From Lachnoclostridium sp. UBA5725 (lineage in GTDB: Bacteria > Bacillota > Clostridia > Lachnospirales > Lachnospiraceae): a stretch of DNA of 64,000 bases. Below, in pieces: positions 35,801-44,676 of the stretch (the stretch's first letter is position 1; each line of letters opens with the position of its first letter). The notes beneath the pieces were generated by a model that was not told the DNA's origin, did not search any database, and worked only from the letters and a program-made list of their open reading frames with translations. Both the position numbers and the translations under genes were made by a program. The stretch is from assembly GCA_002419585.1 (NCBI GenBank), contig DIGJ01000014.1, positions 147,077 to 211,076 of the forward strand, in the 5' to 3' direction.

Positions 35801-37821
35801 TTAAGGATAAGGTTACCATTCGGCACTGCAATCCCCTCGTTTATCATTCCGATTGTATTATTGCTAGGTGCAGTCCCATTGTGGATTGTAGCATTATGAA
35901 GCGTCAAGGTAGCTGGAGTTTCTCCAGAGGCAGGCTCGAAAATTGCATAGCCTTCCCCCGCCTTATAGTATGTGCTTTGAGTTGGGGTATTGGTATTCAG
36001 GTTCAGTCCGTAGGATGCATTAATGCCGTTCTTATCGGCATGTACCATACCTTCTGAAATAGCATTGGTGCCTTTGATATTAATTGGTCCTACAATTAAT
36101 CCCTTGTCTCCAATCGTAACCGTGACATCTCCATTGATGCTGGAGGCGTTGATGGCATGTGTGGCATTGGATGCTGCTATTATCACAACCTTATCTGCCT
36201 TAATGTTCACATCTCGCCATGCATTAATAGCGTCCCTGTTACCTTGTCCTCCTGAAATAGACACCTCAGCGCAATTGCCTCCGCTAGGGCTTGTGATTGT
36301 CAGTGCCCCACCATTGAAACCATAACCAACTGTGGTATTTGCCACAGACACTTTATCAGCCTTAATTGTTGCAGTTCCGTAACCCTCTATTCCATATGGA
36401 CCTTTTCCCTCAAGCTTTCCAGCTGCAGTAATGGCAAGGGTAAAATTATTACTTCCTGCTATGATGCTGTCTCTACTGGCATTCAGAAGCACATCTCCTG
36501 ACGGTGCAGACAGCGTCACTGAGTTTCGGGCGCCTTCAATGGCTTTATAATAACCGTTGATGGTTAAGTTACCAGTCTGTGAGTTGATGGATACCTCCTT
36601 ACTACTCACCGTTCCAGTCAGTGTTACATTGTTCTTTGCAGCAACATTGACCGAATAATCTGTGGCTTTAATTGCATATTCAACTCCTGAAATAGAAATT
36701 GCACCATTTGGAGCAGAAACTGTAACATCGCCGCTTGCTTGAATACCATATGAACCACTGCCAGTAGCGTGAATATCACCGTCTGTAGCAGTAAGGGATA
36801 TATCATTTACCATAAAATAGTATCCCGCCGCTTCAATACTTTTCGCAGATACTGTAAGTTTTCCGCTGGTTTGAACCATCTGCCATTGAGACGCTAAGTT
36901 CAAATTCCCAGTCGTATGAATACTCACATCTGCGAGACCATTGACATTAATACCGTAGTATCCCTTTAGCGTAAGGTCTCCTTCCCCGGTTATTGTCACC
37001 TTGTTCTCAGTCGAGCTGTAAATCGCATACCCATATTCATTTGCTGTACCTACACCAATCTGATTTGCAGTGCCTTCTAGCACGATATTTAAGTCGTAGC
37101 CTTTCACTTTGATGCCATGCATATTGGAAGAATTTGTAATCGTTGCGTTTTTAAGAGTAACGGCAGCAGTAGTCGTACCACTAACGTCTCCTTTGACTAC
37201 ATGGATGTTAAAGTTATCTGAAGTTGCACCTTCGGTGGTCACTTTGCCGCTCGTGTCAGTTACTGCATACCAGTCATCGCTGACAACATTTACTCCTCCA
37301 ATAAAAAAATCTCCTATTTCTACCCTGATCTGAGGCAAGCTTACACCATCCGCTAACATAATAATGTTTCCCTCACTATCCGTTGCAGGCAGTACAGGCA
37401 CATAGGTATAGGTATTGCCTACACTTGAAGCAAAGACATTCGAGCTGCTCTGGGCTGCGTCAATCTCCCAAGTGACACCCGTTAGGTTATATGTTGGATC
37501 TACACTTATAGCAGATCCCGTGACCGTTTGAGTTGCATCTACCATATATACCTCACTTGATACGATAAGAGAATTCGGTAGATAAATATCTGATTCTACT
37601 GCACCTGTAAAAAGCTGTTGATTCGCAGCCCCTACTGAAATCGCCGTAAAGGCCTTGATAACATTCGCTTTACTCTCGTCCGCTGCACTGACATACTGCA
37701 CTCCACTGTAGTCAATTGCAGTAGCAACGAGCACGATTGCCATCAAAGTTGCCAGCATTCGTTTTATTTTTCTTTTGGCAAAGGCATTCGTGTTTCTTAG
37801 TGTTCTTCTTTCCATTCTCAT
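32887..37821 (-). CDS. Large SLH-anchored surface protein with beta-helix-like repeats
   Basis: A 1644-residue exported protein. ATG 37821 directly follows GGAGGAAAGA. The signal peptide ends near VQYVSA-AD. Residues about 100-1300 are an array of short beta repeats built around alternating hydrophobic and Gly/Asn residues (for example GITVNGLADVSIHTTGNLNL type segments, VTITGEGDLTLKGYYGINV), as in solenoids of adhesins and carbohydrate-active proteins. Then comes one InlB-type repeat (GYEFDGWYSDKELTKK, IYAKW) and three SLH domains (NPFKDVSKSAYYYDAVLWA, CPFIDVSKDTYYYKAVLWA, NPFTDVSKDSYYYEAILWA), which bind pyruvylated wall polymer. No catalytic motif is evident, so adhesion or surface structure is most likely. 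It shares its promoter module with the Calx-beta protein. Confidence 0.9.
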   Translation of the reverse strand: MRMERRTLRNTNAFAKRKIKRMLATLMAIVLVATAIDYSGVQYVSAADESKANVIKAFTAISVGAANQQLFTGAVESDIYLPNSLIVSSEVYMVDATQTVTGSAISVDPTYNLTGVTWEIDAAQSSSNVFASSVGNTYTYVPVLPATDSEGNIIMLADGVSLPQIRVEIGDFFIGGVNVVSDDWYAVTDTSGKVTTEGATSDNFNIHVVKGDVSGTTTAAVTLKNATITNSSNMHGIKVKGYDLNIVLEGTANQIGVGTANEYGYAIYSSTENKVTITGEGDLTLKGYYGINVNGLADVSIHTTGNLNLASQWQMVQTSGKLTVSAKSIEAAGYYFMVNDISLTATDGDIHATGSGSYGIQASGDVTVSAPNGAISISGVEYAIKATDYSVNVAAKNNVTLTGTVSSKEVSINSQTGNLTINGYYKAIEGARNSVTLSAPSGDVLLNASRDSIIAGSNNFTLAITAAGKLEGKGPYGIEGYGTATIKADKVSVANTTVGYGFNGGALTITSPSGGNCAEVSISGGQGNRDAINAWRDVNIKADKVVIIAASNATHAINASSINGDVTVTIGDKGLIVGPINIKGTNAISEGMVHADKNGINASYGLNLNTNTPTQSTYYKAGEGYAIFEPASGETPATLTLHNATIHNGTAPSNNTIGMINEGIAVPNGNLILKVEGTNKITSSYGDGIGYRGSHVTLAGSGELTVDGNAGDIKLDDGSFSFADGADVTLNSVVSVRNDNTSQNTETVYGNMTVNTYFRNLYYDAIIAKGATVTVPEGQILWMDETDSITINGQIVNHGTIILPYDYTVEQIQALNLTGTILMRDSAENKSRIYMNGNIYGYGGMVDYNFSISSPPTEVTYYETINGYFFFTPASDDTQAKLTLHNVDLFGDFTLPDVPLTLYLEGVNTIEAIKASASIIVEGSGKLDVNDFKSSNASATLTVKSGATLNTKHNATESDITTNTIYGNYTLSEDSRFYVGSSQKLVLLPGAVFTLRDKGNLEFHSGTTLDDMTIGAGASIVNKTHITLPQGTTPEQIKALPLFGSGVVRVTTAYDNHGYPETWDTYTNEGLPITVVEGGTLMLTQTEVLESDNKGYTWNKTGEGNDEVWTLALKNTCIDGSLYLPNKAVVINSTTDSIINGNIGTNSGYALDITFTGTAPLTIGGWINGGIDGDLVTVQGGAKVTVDGAIFLGGSGGANGTLNVTGTGTTLNASSSMGYAVMCDNVNVQNGASMSVKAEGNDSIGVEALTGVSITGGSTLKAGCDYGVYITGGQKNGIDIVGKLTMDDSSKLITNGSVAPFCIVDRTSAKSKSDVLQLAGIPSGTQIASVQGTDASYGYTYWSLTPVDKSLSVTNENSSPVTLAGAVTGQLSFGKATTPGDNSGGISGGYIGTASYTLSFETNSGTKISNIYKENGTNIDLVNYKPTREGYEFDGWYSDKELTKKIISVKLTQNTTIYAKWTDKGTKIKNPFKDVSKSAYYYDAVLWATQKDITKGTSKTAFSPDKVCTRAQMVTFMWKAMGSPEPTKTNCPFIDVSKDTYYYKAVLWAVDNGITSGTTPTTFSPNKKLTRGQSVTFLWRMAGKPSVTSANPFTDVSKDSYYYEAILWADKKSITHGTSAKTFSPSRYCTRAQIVTFLYRYMGN

Positions 37822-37903
37822 TCTTTCCTCCATTTATCACTTTGGTTCGATCATTGCAAAAATATCTCATGTATTATTCTGGATAATTTACAATTTTATG
37901 GAA

Positions 37904-37951
37904 ATTTTACCACATGAATTTTCAAAAAGCCACTCCGTAAAAGGGTAGTTT
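37904..37951 (-). promoter_or_regulatory. Shared promoter module, copy 1 (SLH protein)
   Basis: On the minus strand a 23-nt block AAACTACCCTTTTACGGAG... (37929-37951) is followed after exactly 19 nt by an extended minus-10, TGG-TAAAAT (37904-37909). There is no minus-35 hexamer, and the block overlaps that position, as an activator site would. An identical block with identical spacing precedes the Calx-beta gene. The leader is about 75 nt. The remainder of the 360-bp gap contains only the terminator of that gene. Confidence 0.6.
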
Positions 37952-38118
37952 AGGGTGTTTTTAATCGGTTTTTTTAAGTTTTTTCTATCTTTACCAAAAT
38001 AAAAGCTTCAAGGAGTTCTGTCCAGCATCACCAGTTGCATATTCTACCAAAACTTTGACAAAAAAAGAAGACCACCTGTTAAAAAATCCTTTCCTTGGTT
38101 GCCAAGTATTTATAAAAA

Positions 38119-38146
38119 AGGAGTGTAAGATTCTCCCACACTCCTT
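38119..38146 (-). terminator. Terminator after the Calx-beta protein
   Basis: AAGGAGTGT and ACACTCCTT flank a 10-nt loop, followed on the minus strand by TTTTTATAAA, about 36 bp after the stop. Confidence 0.88.
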
Positions 38147-38181
38147 GCCATTTATTTATTATTATATCGTAGACATCTAAA

Positions 38182-41100
38182 TCACTTCTTTACTCTCGTA
38201 ATTACCATGATATACTTAGCTATTGTTCCATCCTCTGCTATAACTTTTACATAGATTTTATTTTTTCCGCTTGATAGTGTTAGATACCCTTTTTCAATTT
38301 CTTTGGTACATGCAGAATCCTTATAAAGCTTCCATGACGCTTTTTTACTGACCGTGAGGTTCAATTTTACTTTCTTTACAGAACTGTCAACTGTAGCAGT
38401 TATTTTTTTACCAGAGATAACCGCCTTAGATGGCGTCAATACCTTTGCTATTTTACACAAGGAAGATTTTTCTTTCAACGCAGTGGATTGTAAAATAGTA
38501 AATGTACTGAACTTTTTAATACCAAATTTAATACCAAGAATTCCGTTGCCAAATGTAACAATATCACCTTTTACCAATTCCTTTGTACCGTCACTGTGTT
38601 CAATATAAACTCCTAGTGTATCGAAATACAGTTCTCTTTCTTTCTCTTTTGCTGGAAGTGTAACTCCGGTTAATGGCAGGATGATATCCACAGAAGAAGA
38701 TGGCATATTAGTTTCTATGGTTATTGGTCTTCCTATGACAGAAACTTTACTTCCCTTGATAATATTTTGAATCAATGCCTCTGTTTTGGCTCTTTCTAGT
38801 ATTTCCTTTTTTCCATCTTCCTTTTTTACCGGCACCAGATTAAAATACAAGTTGTCTTTTAGTAAACTGTCTGCTTTTTTTATAGACAATGCTGGTAGGC
38901 AGATTGCTGCATTTTTTGTCCAGATGTTTAAGTTGATCTTCTCTTCTGTCAATTGAGACAAACTATCCTGAGGTAACTTTACGGATGACTTTGATACTTC
39001 ATCTTTTTCATCTGGTATCACAATTTCCGCTGTAGCCTTGCCCATCTTCTTTATTTCTTCCATCGATTGCTTTATGTTACTTGTTGAATAGATTAACGAA
39101 TCCTCAATCACACCATCTGCGTTGCTAGTTCTTGTAAATTCTATGGTTGCTATGGTACTAGTTCCATCTTTTACAATAGCCTTTTGATTGCGGTTCGCAT
39201 TATCGGCTTTTGTGGCACTAGGAAACCATCCTGTTGTATCCTGCACTTCCTTTTTTTGAATTGTAAGCAAGACATGATTTTTTGTTCCAATGGATGCCTC
39301 TCCCGTTACATTATTTAACGTAATTTCTACGGTTTTATTTTCCGATAGGTTCTTATTCAAATCCGTAATTGAAATAACTTTGGATTGTTCCCCTGCAGCA
39401 AAGGTCAAAGTTCCAGAAGATAGCTTATAATCTGTTCCAGAAACTGCAGTTCCACCTGTAACAGTATAGGCGGCTGTGGCAATTTCAGAAGTATTACCTG
39501 TTCTGGTAACAGTTATTCCAGCACTCTCAGCACCCTTACTGGCAATTACATTGTCTGTATCAAATTGTATTACCGAATCATTATCACGAATTGTCAGTAT
39601 CGCTTTATTTGATGAACCGATTGATGCATCTCCAGTAACCTTAGTTAGCATTACTTCAACTGTCTCATTCGATTCCCTTAATGTATCATTTAGAATTGAT
39701 ATGGTAACATCCTTACTTGATTCTCCTGCAGCAAAAGACAAGGTTCCTGATGCCAATGTATAATCCGTTCCTGCTGTTGCGCTTCCACCGGTTACCTCAT
39801 AATCTACAGTAACCGTTCCCTCTTTGTAACCCGTTCTGGTTACCGTAAGATTGGCAGACGCGTCCCCCTCTCCTATCATAACTGTTGCAGGATTCCATTC
39901 AATCATAGAATCATCATCCATGATGGTTACCATCGTTGTACTTAGTGCGCCAATAGAAACTCCATTGGAAGCATTACTCAAGGTAATAACTACATTTTCA
40001 TGAGATTCGACCACCTTATCGTTGAGTATGGATAAAGGTATCGTCTTACTACATTCTTTATCAGCAAAGGATAAAGTTCCATTAGACAAAGTATAGTCAA
40101 TACCATTTGATGCAGTTCCACTGACAGTATAATCGATTGCTACAATTCCATCGCTTCCACCTGTTCTGTTCACTGTGAGGTCGACACTTCCATCACTCTC
40201 CATGACGGTTTTTGATGCTTCACTGAATTCGATGGTTCCTGGTACTGGAATATCATTATCTGTTATTGTTAATATTGACTTATTATTCGAACTAAGTGTA
40301 GCCTCTCCACCTGGATTGCTTAAGGTTACCTCAACAGTCTCATCCCCTTCAATCAGGCTATCCTCTGCAATCGTAACAGGGATCTTCTTACTCATTTCCC
40401 CATGAGAAAATGTCAAGGTTCCAGCTGTTAATGTGTAATCCGTTCCTGCTGTTGCGCTTCCATCGGTTACCGCATAATCTACCGAAACCGTTTCCTTGGT
40501 GGAACCTGTTCTACTCACCGTGATATCTGTAGTGCCATCTCCTTCTCCTGCTGTGCATGTTGCGGATGCAAACTGAAGAACGGAATCATTATCCTCAATC
40601 GTTACCGTTGCCAAGCTGTCTGTCCCATGCAAGATACCAGAAGAAGCATTGCTTAATGCCACCTCTATCGTTTCATTGGATTCCATTGTTTTATCGTTTT
40701 TTATATTTATCGGAATCGTTTTGCTAGTTTCTCCATCCGCAAATGATAAGGTTCCATTTACAGTCTCATAATCAGAACCAGCCTCAGCTGTTCCTCCCGT
40801 CACCACATAATCTACCGTCACTGCACCCGTACTTCCGTTCGTTCTCGATACAGTAAGCGCTGTACTTCCTGCTCCTTCCCCAACAGTAATGGATGTAGGA
40901 CTAAACTGAAAAGTTCCTGGCTTATCATCATCAATAATGTTTAGGGTCGCAACACTCGTTCCCAGAGACACACCTTCCAAGCCTTGTGGATTACTTAGCG
41001 TCAATTCTACCGTCTCGTCTGGTTCACTTACCATATTGTTTACGATATTCATGTCAATATTCTTTGCATACTCCCCATCTGCAAAATATAGGGTCCCTTT

Positions 41101-41697
41101 ATCCAATGTATAATCTTCCAAAGCTGTAGCTGTTCCTCCTGTCACTTCGTAATCTACAGAAGCTGCTCCCACTGATCCTCCATCTCTTGTGACAGTAAAT
41201 CCATACTTGAAAATATTTTCGGGGCAATAGTTATCTACCACATCGAATCCTATCGTTCCTGGAGTTGCTAACGCACCACCAGTGATTTTAAAGTAGCCAG
41301 TGTTGTTGTCATACGCACCAACTTTCAAGTAGTATTTTACATTCCTTTGAAGTGCATATGAAATCTGAAAGTTAAATCCATTTTCATCATCTCCCGAACA
41401 TAATGGATTTACTGTGTCGGCCGCGTTATACAAATTACAATATGCATCAAAACCCGTCTCATATCCGGTAATTGTATATATTGTATCCTCTGCTGGAACA
41501 AAATAGAACCACTTATTATCTATAGCATCATAGGCGAAATCTATACTGGCACCTGCTTGCGAAACATACATTGCTGTAGCTGGGCTCGTACCACCATCTG
41601 CCTTTATGTATTGTGGTCCATATATAAACTGACCAAAAATCACTGTAATCACTAGCATAAATGCTAACCATTTTCTTTTTATGCTTATCTTCTTCAT
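38182..41697 (-). CDS. Secreted protein with six Calx-beta domains
   Basis: A 1171-residue exported protein with a signal peptide (about 1-32) after a clean AGGAGG site. Residues 35-145 look like a pre-peptidase C-terminal type beta-sandwich (YFVPAEDTIYTITGYETG). Then six Calx-beta domains of about 105 residues occur in a row, each with the signature VTGGTAxxGxDYxLxxG followed by LxFAxGExSKxIxI, ending near 800. A further domain and a cadherin-like beta-sandwich end the protein (ILTPSKAVISGKKITATVD). Calx-beta domains bind calcium and stiffen surface proteins. It has no SLH or sortase motif, so attachment is unexplained. It lies upstream of the SLH protein gene with its own copy of the shared promoter. 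Confidence 0.88.
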   Translation of the reverse strand: MKKISIKRKWLAFMLVITVIFGQFIYGPQYIKADGGTSPATAMYVSQAGASIDFAYDAIDNKWFYFVPAEDTIYTITGYETGFDAYCNLYNAADTVNPLCSGDDENGFNFQISYALQRNVKYYLKVGAYDNNTGYFKITGGALATPGTIGFDVVDNYCPENIFKYGFTVTRDGGSVGAASVDYEVTGGTATALEDYTLDKGTLYFADGEYAKNIDMNIVNNMVSEPDETVELTLSNPQGLEGVSLGTSVATLNIIDDDKPGTFQFSPTSITVGEGAGSTALTVSRTNGSTGAVTVDYVVTGGTAEAGSDYETVNGTLSFADGETSKTIPINIKNDKTMESNETIEVALSNASSGILHGTDSLATVTIEDNDSVLQFASATCTAGEGDGTTDITVSRTGSTKETVSVDYAVTDGSATAGTDYTLTAGTLTFSHGEMSKKIPVTIAEDSLIEGDETVEVTLSNPGGEATLSSNNKSILTITDNDIPVPGTIEFSEASKTVMESDGSVDLTVNRTGGSDGIVAIDYTVSGTASNGIDYTLSNGTLSFADKECSKTIPLSILNDKVVESHENVVITLSNASNGVSIGALSTTMVTIMDDDSMIEWNPATVMIGEGDASANLTVTRTGYKEGTVTVDYEVTGGSATAGTDYTLASGTLSFAAGESSKDVTISILNDTLRESNETVEVMLTKVTGDASIGSSNKAILTIRDNDSVIQFDTDNVIASKGAESAGITVTRTGNTSEIATAAYTVTGGTAVSGTDYKLSSGTLTFAAGEQSKVISITDLNKNLSENKTVEITLNNVTGEASIGTKNHVLLTIQKKEVQDTTGWFPSATKADNANRNQKAIVKDGTSTIATIEFTRTSNADGVIEDSLIYSTSNIKQSMEEIKKMGKATAEIVIPDEKDEVSKSSVKLPQDSLSQLTEEKINLNIWTKNAAICLPALSIKKADSLLKDNLYFNLVPVKKEDGKKEILERAKTEALIQNIIKGSKVSVIGRPITIETNMPSSSVDIILPLTGVTLPAKEKERELYFDTLGVYIEHSDGTKELVKGDIVTFGNGILGIKFGIKKFSTFTILQSTALKEKSSLCKIAKVLTPSKAVISGKKITATVDSSVKKVKLNLTVSKKASWKLYKDSACTKEIEKGYLTLSSGKNKIYVKVIAEDGTIAKYIMVITRVKK

Positions 41698-41826
41698 AAT
41701 TTCCTCCTGCTTTATCCTATTAAATCAGCTTCCTCTTTCTTGCCTCCATCACAGTGGCCATTTTACTAAAACTCATATTTCGTTAATTCTTTCCCATATT
41801 TTGATTAAAATTCCAAATTTATAAAA

Positions 41827-41874
41827 ATTTTACCATATACTTTTTTAGAAAGCCACTCCGTAAAAGGGTAGTTT
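41827..41874 (-). promoter_or_regulatory. Shared promoter module, copy 2 (Calx-beta protein)
   Basis: The same 23-nt block (41852-41874) and the same extended minus-10 TGG-TAAAAT (41827-41832) with the same 19-nt spacing as copy 1. Leader about 120 nt. The sequence upstream of the block also agrees for several bases (GGTGTTTTT on the plus side). Confidence 0.6.
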
Positions 41875-42021
41875 GATGGTGTTTTTCGATGGTTTTTTCA
41901 TATTAAATGACCAAAAGAACTCAAAATAAACAACCATAATAAACCAGTTAAAGCAAAATAAAGCCGAACCCATTATCGTTAGATATTGGTTCAGCTTTCA
42001 TTTCTAATGTTCTCGTCCAAC

Positions 42022-42039
42022 CTGTGCAAGCCAAATTTA
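42022..42039. repeat. 18-bp inverted repeat, left copy
   Basis: CTGTGCAAGCCAAATTTA, perfect inverted partner at 44674-44691. Each copy starts at the stop codon (TAA) of a reading frame: here the rlmD-like remnant, on the right the DUF2804 gene. The two copies bound a 2.6-kb block with map, an AraC-type gene and the DUF2804 gene. The other content of the 41875-42124 gap is the remnant itself and unremarkable AT-rich sequence. Confidence 0.7.
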
Positions 42040-42084
42040 TTCATCTTTGCGTGACATCAATACGACTGTTTCCACGTGACAGAC
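42037..42084 (-). pseudogene. C-terminal remnant of an RlmD/RumA-like RNA methyltransferase
   Basis: Reading on the minus strand gives VCHVETVVLMSRKDE and a TAA stop. HVETVVLMS is the invariant C-terminal end of 23S rRNA uracil-5-methyltransferases; the intact rlmD of this window ends HSVHVETVVLMSKK. Upstream of Val the frame meets a TGA and loses similarity. DNA identity with the intact gene is only moderate, so it looks like the end of a paralogue, not a fresh duplicate. Confidence 0.55.
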
Positions 42085-42124
42085 TCATGTACGCAGTTAA
42101 TTGTATATTACTAATTTTATGACG

Positions 42125-43000
42125 TTAATAGGCTAATATCTCGTAGCCATTATTAGTGACTAGAACCATAACCTCCCATTGGGCAGATGGCATTCCATCT
42201 GCCGTATAAACTGTCCAACCATCATTATCATCTATAAAAATTTCATCAGTTCCCATGTTCACCATTGGCTCAATCGTAAACACCATACCTGGGACCAAAA
42301 GCATTTCTGTTCCTTTTTTTGAAACATAGCTTACCCACGGCTCCTCATGAAATTGCAATCCAATACCGTGTCCCCCAATTTCTTGTACAACCGTATATCC
42401 ATTACTCATAGCATGTTCATGTACAGCTTGCCCCATATCTCCTAAAAATCCCCACGGCTTTATTTGTGCTAATCCTAATTCAATGCACTCCTCAACCACA
42501 TCCACCAGTTTCTTTTTTTCAGGACTTACATAACCGATACAAAACATTCTTGATGAATCCGAAAAAAAACCATTGTATATAGTAGAAACATCAATGTTTA
42601 TAATATCTCCGTCTTTCAACAAAACATCGCTTGATGGTATACCATGGCAAACTTGATTATTGATTGATGTACATACGCTTTTAGGATAACCTTCAAAATT
42701 TAATGTTGCTGGAATTCCACCTAAAGCCACCGTTCTTTCATAAATCAAAAGATCAATTTGTTCTGTTGTCATTCCTATATGTAGCTGTTTCGATATGAAA
42801 TCTAAAACTGCTATATTGATTTTACCACTTTCTCTAAGTCCAATAATTTGTTCTGTATTTTTTATAATTTTTCTAGGTGGAATAATACAACCTTGGGCTT
42901 TGTACCATGATATCTTTTCGTCAAAAGACTCATGACATTTTTTATACTTAATTCCACTTCCACACCAACATAAATCATTTCTTCCAATTTTTTTTAACAT
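42125..43000 (-). CDS. map: Type I methionine aminopeptidase with N-terminal SEC-C motif
   Basis: A 291-residue enzyme. Residues 3-22 form a SEC-C zinc motif (IGRNDLCWCGSGIKYKKCH), found in methionine aminopeptidases that dock to the ribosome. The catalytic part has the metal ligands in NIDVS, FSDSSRMF, IGGHGIGLQFHEEPWV, FTIEPMV and QWEVMV. It removes the first methionine from new proteins. ATG 43000 is chosen because AAGGAG lies 8 nt away; the in-frame GTG 43009 overlaps that box. It follows a short AraC-type gene by 32 bp, unlike housekeeping map genes, which usually lie in ribosomal operons, so it is probably a second copy. Confidence 0.92.
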   Translation of the reverse strand: MLKKIGRNDLCWCGSGIKYKKCHESFDEKISWYKAQGCIIPPRKIIKNTEQIIGLRESGKINIAVLDFISKQLHIGMTTEQIDLLIYERTVALGGIPATLNFEGYPKSVCTSINNQVCHGIPSSDVLLKDGDIINIDVSTIYNGFFSDSSRMFCIGYVSPEKKKLVDVVEECIELGLAQIKPWGFLGDMGQAVHEHAMSNGYTVVQEIGGHGIGLQFHEEPWVSYVSKKGTEMLLVPGMVFTIEPMVNMGTDEIFIDDNDGWTVYTADGMPSAQWEVMVLVTNNGYEILAY

Positions 43001-43032
43001 AAAAAACACTCCTTACATTTACTGAGGAGTGT

Positions 43033-43392
43033 TCAAATATCTATCTTAGCTTTATCGAATATTAAGATTTCCGGCAACAACTTACGATATTGATAGGGTG
43101 TATAGCTATAAGTACGTACAAAAGCCCTTGTAAACGCTTCATGTGATGAAAATCCATATTGTATAGCAATATCAATAATACGATACTTCGTTTTTTGTAA
43201 CGCCATTGCTGCCATACTTAACTGCCGACTCTGAACATAATCTTTGAATGAAACACCGACATATTCATGAAACTTCGTAGAGCAATAACAAGGTGAATAC
43301 CCTACGAAAGCGGACATTCCTTCTAATGTTGGACATTCTTCTAAATGTTCTTCAACCCAATTTACCATACTTTCAATTGTTTTAACAGACAA
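43033..43392 (-). CDS. Stand-alone AraC-type DNA-binding domain
   Basis: A 119-residue protein consisting of the two AraC helix-turn-helix motifs only: VEEHLEECPTLEGMSAFVGY with YCSTKFHEYVGVSFKDYV, then KTKYRIIDIAIQYGFSSHEA with FTRAFVRTYSYTPYQYRKL. Full-length relatives add an effector domain (often GyrI-like) of about 150 residues, which is absent here. A MarA/SoxS-like one-domain regulator is therefore possible, or the gene was shortened before its stop. It shares a transcript with map 32 bp downstream. The DUF2804 gene starts 265 bp upstream on the other strand, so the intervening region may carry divergent promoters. Confidence 0.88.
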   Translation of the reverse strand: MSVKTIESMVNWVEEHLEECPTLEGMSAFVGYSPCYCSTKFHEYVGVSFKDYVQSRQLSMAAMALQKTKYRIIDIAIQYGFSSHEAFTRAFVRTYSYTPYQYRKLLPEILIFDKAKIDI

Positions 43393-43656
43393 TCTTGTTC
43401 ACTCCCTATCAATATATTATCTTATTTTTATTTTAAAACTTGATTACAGTTTCAATTTTTATTTTTCATGTTTTTTCTTGTAATCCACTTCAGCGGGATG
43501 TATATCTCCTTTTGATCACAGTGTTTTGGTAAAAGCAGAGGCATCAAGATTTATTTCGTGGATTAGAGATAGTGTTATTTTACTAATGGGAAAGGTATAA
43601 TTATTATGACTTAGCATACCATTAATAAAACAGTATTTTAAGGGTAATGTATCAAT

Positions 43657-44676
43657 ATGAAAGAAATACAAGAGGGCAAGTGTCAACGAGAAATAGAACA
43701 TTGTGTAAATTTATGTATAAAAAAAGGTGACCTTAATCCCAAAAGTATTGGCTACGGACGGTTTCCATTTGCAAATTGCAATTTAACCCACCATCCGTTT
43801 AGGAAGAAGAAATGGAACTATTGGGCAATTACTAGTCCTGATGCTATTTTTTCTGCAACAATAGCAAATGCTGATTATTTGGGACTTGTAGGTGTTTCTT
43901 TACTAGATATAGGAAGTCAAAAAGTGACAGAATGTGGAATCGCCACACCACTGGGAGTCGGATGCAATATGCCACAAAAAGCAAATCAATCTGTTGCATT
44001 TAAAATGCATGGGTTAAAAGTTTCTTTTATTGAGGAAAAAGGTTATACGTTAATAACTGTAGACAGTCTCAAGCTAAAAGCTGAACTCAAAGTGTTTATG
44101 CCAGTTGGATATCAAACATTAAATGTTGTTGTACCTTGGAGCAAACGACGATTTCAGTTTACCTCAAAACAAACTTGTTTACCTGTTGAAGGCTGGGTAA
44201 AAGCTGGAGATAAGGTGTATAATTTTAACCCATCCTCAAGTTTTGGCAGTTTGGATTTTGGACGTGGCATCTGGCCGTACCGCACCACATGGAATTGGGC
44301 TAATGCTTCCGGCATAGAAAATGGTCATATGATTGGACTTAATTTGGGTGGCTTATGGACCGACGGGACAGGTGCCAATGAAAATGGGTTGATTTTAGAT
44401 GGTAAATTGATAAAGTATTGCGATGATGTTGTATTTAATTATGATCCCCATGATTTTATGAAAACATGGACCATCAAATCCGTGCAAACAGATTCAGTCG
44501 ACCTTTTATTTACACCTTTTTATGAACGTAAAGCCAATGTCAACATCATTGTTTTAAAATCTGAAACACATCAATTGTTTGGCTATTTTTCTGGCACGAT
44601 TAAGACGGAATGTGGAGAAGTTCTTGCCATCAACCACTTGTTGGGGTGGGCGGAAGAATATATAGGTCGGTGGTAA
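43657..44676 (+). CDS. DUF2804 family protein
   Basis: A 339-residue protein of the DUF2804 family. Characteristic segments are GYGRFPFANCNL, KKWNYWAITSPDAIFSATIAN, YLGLVGVSLLDI, FGSLDFGRGIWPYRTTWNWA and GLNLGGLWTDGTGANENGLI, with C-terminal LFTPFYERKANV. There is no signal peptide or membrane segment. The domain has a lipocalin-like or carotenoid-1-type beta-barrel shape by family knowledge, and its function is not known. Length is normal. The stop codon begins the right copy of the 18-bp inverted repeat. It is transcribed away from the AraC-map pair. Confidence 0.88.
   Translation: MKEIQEGKCQREIEHCVNLCIKKGDLNPKSIGYGRFPFANCNLTHHPFRKKKWNYWAITSPDAIFSATIANADYLGLVGVSLLDIGSQKVTECGIATPLGVGCNMPQKANQSVAFKMHGLKVSFIEEKGYTLITVDSLKLKAELKVFMPVGYQTLNVVVPWSKRRFQFTSKQTCLPVEGWVKAGDKVYNFNPSSSFGSLDFGRGIWPYRTTWNWANASGIENGHMIGLNLGGLWTDGTGANENGLILDGKLIKYCDDVVFNYDPHDFMKTWTIKSVQTDSVDLLFTPFYERKANVNIIVLKSETHQLFGYFSGTIKTECGEVLAINHLLGWAEEYIGRW

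Noticed and set aside
37834..38118. c-di-GMP riboswitch before the surface-protein genes
   Set aside because: Looked for because of the c-di-GMP enzymes nearby, but the conserved aptamer cores are absent in both leaders.
38182..41697. Regular DNA repeats that could suggest a CRISPR or satellite array
   Set aside because: Period of about 300 bp with strong divergence and an open frame; they are the six Calx-beta domains.
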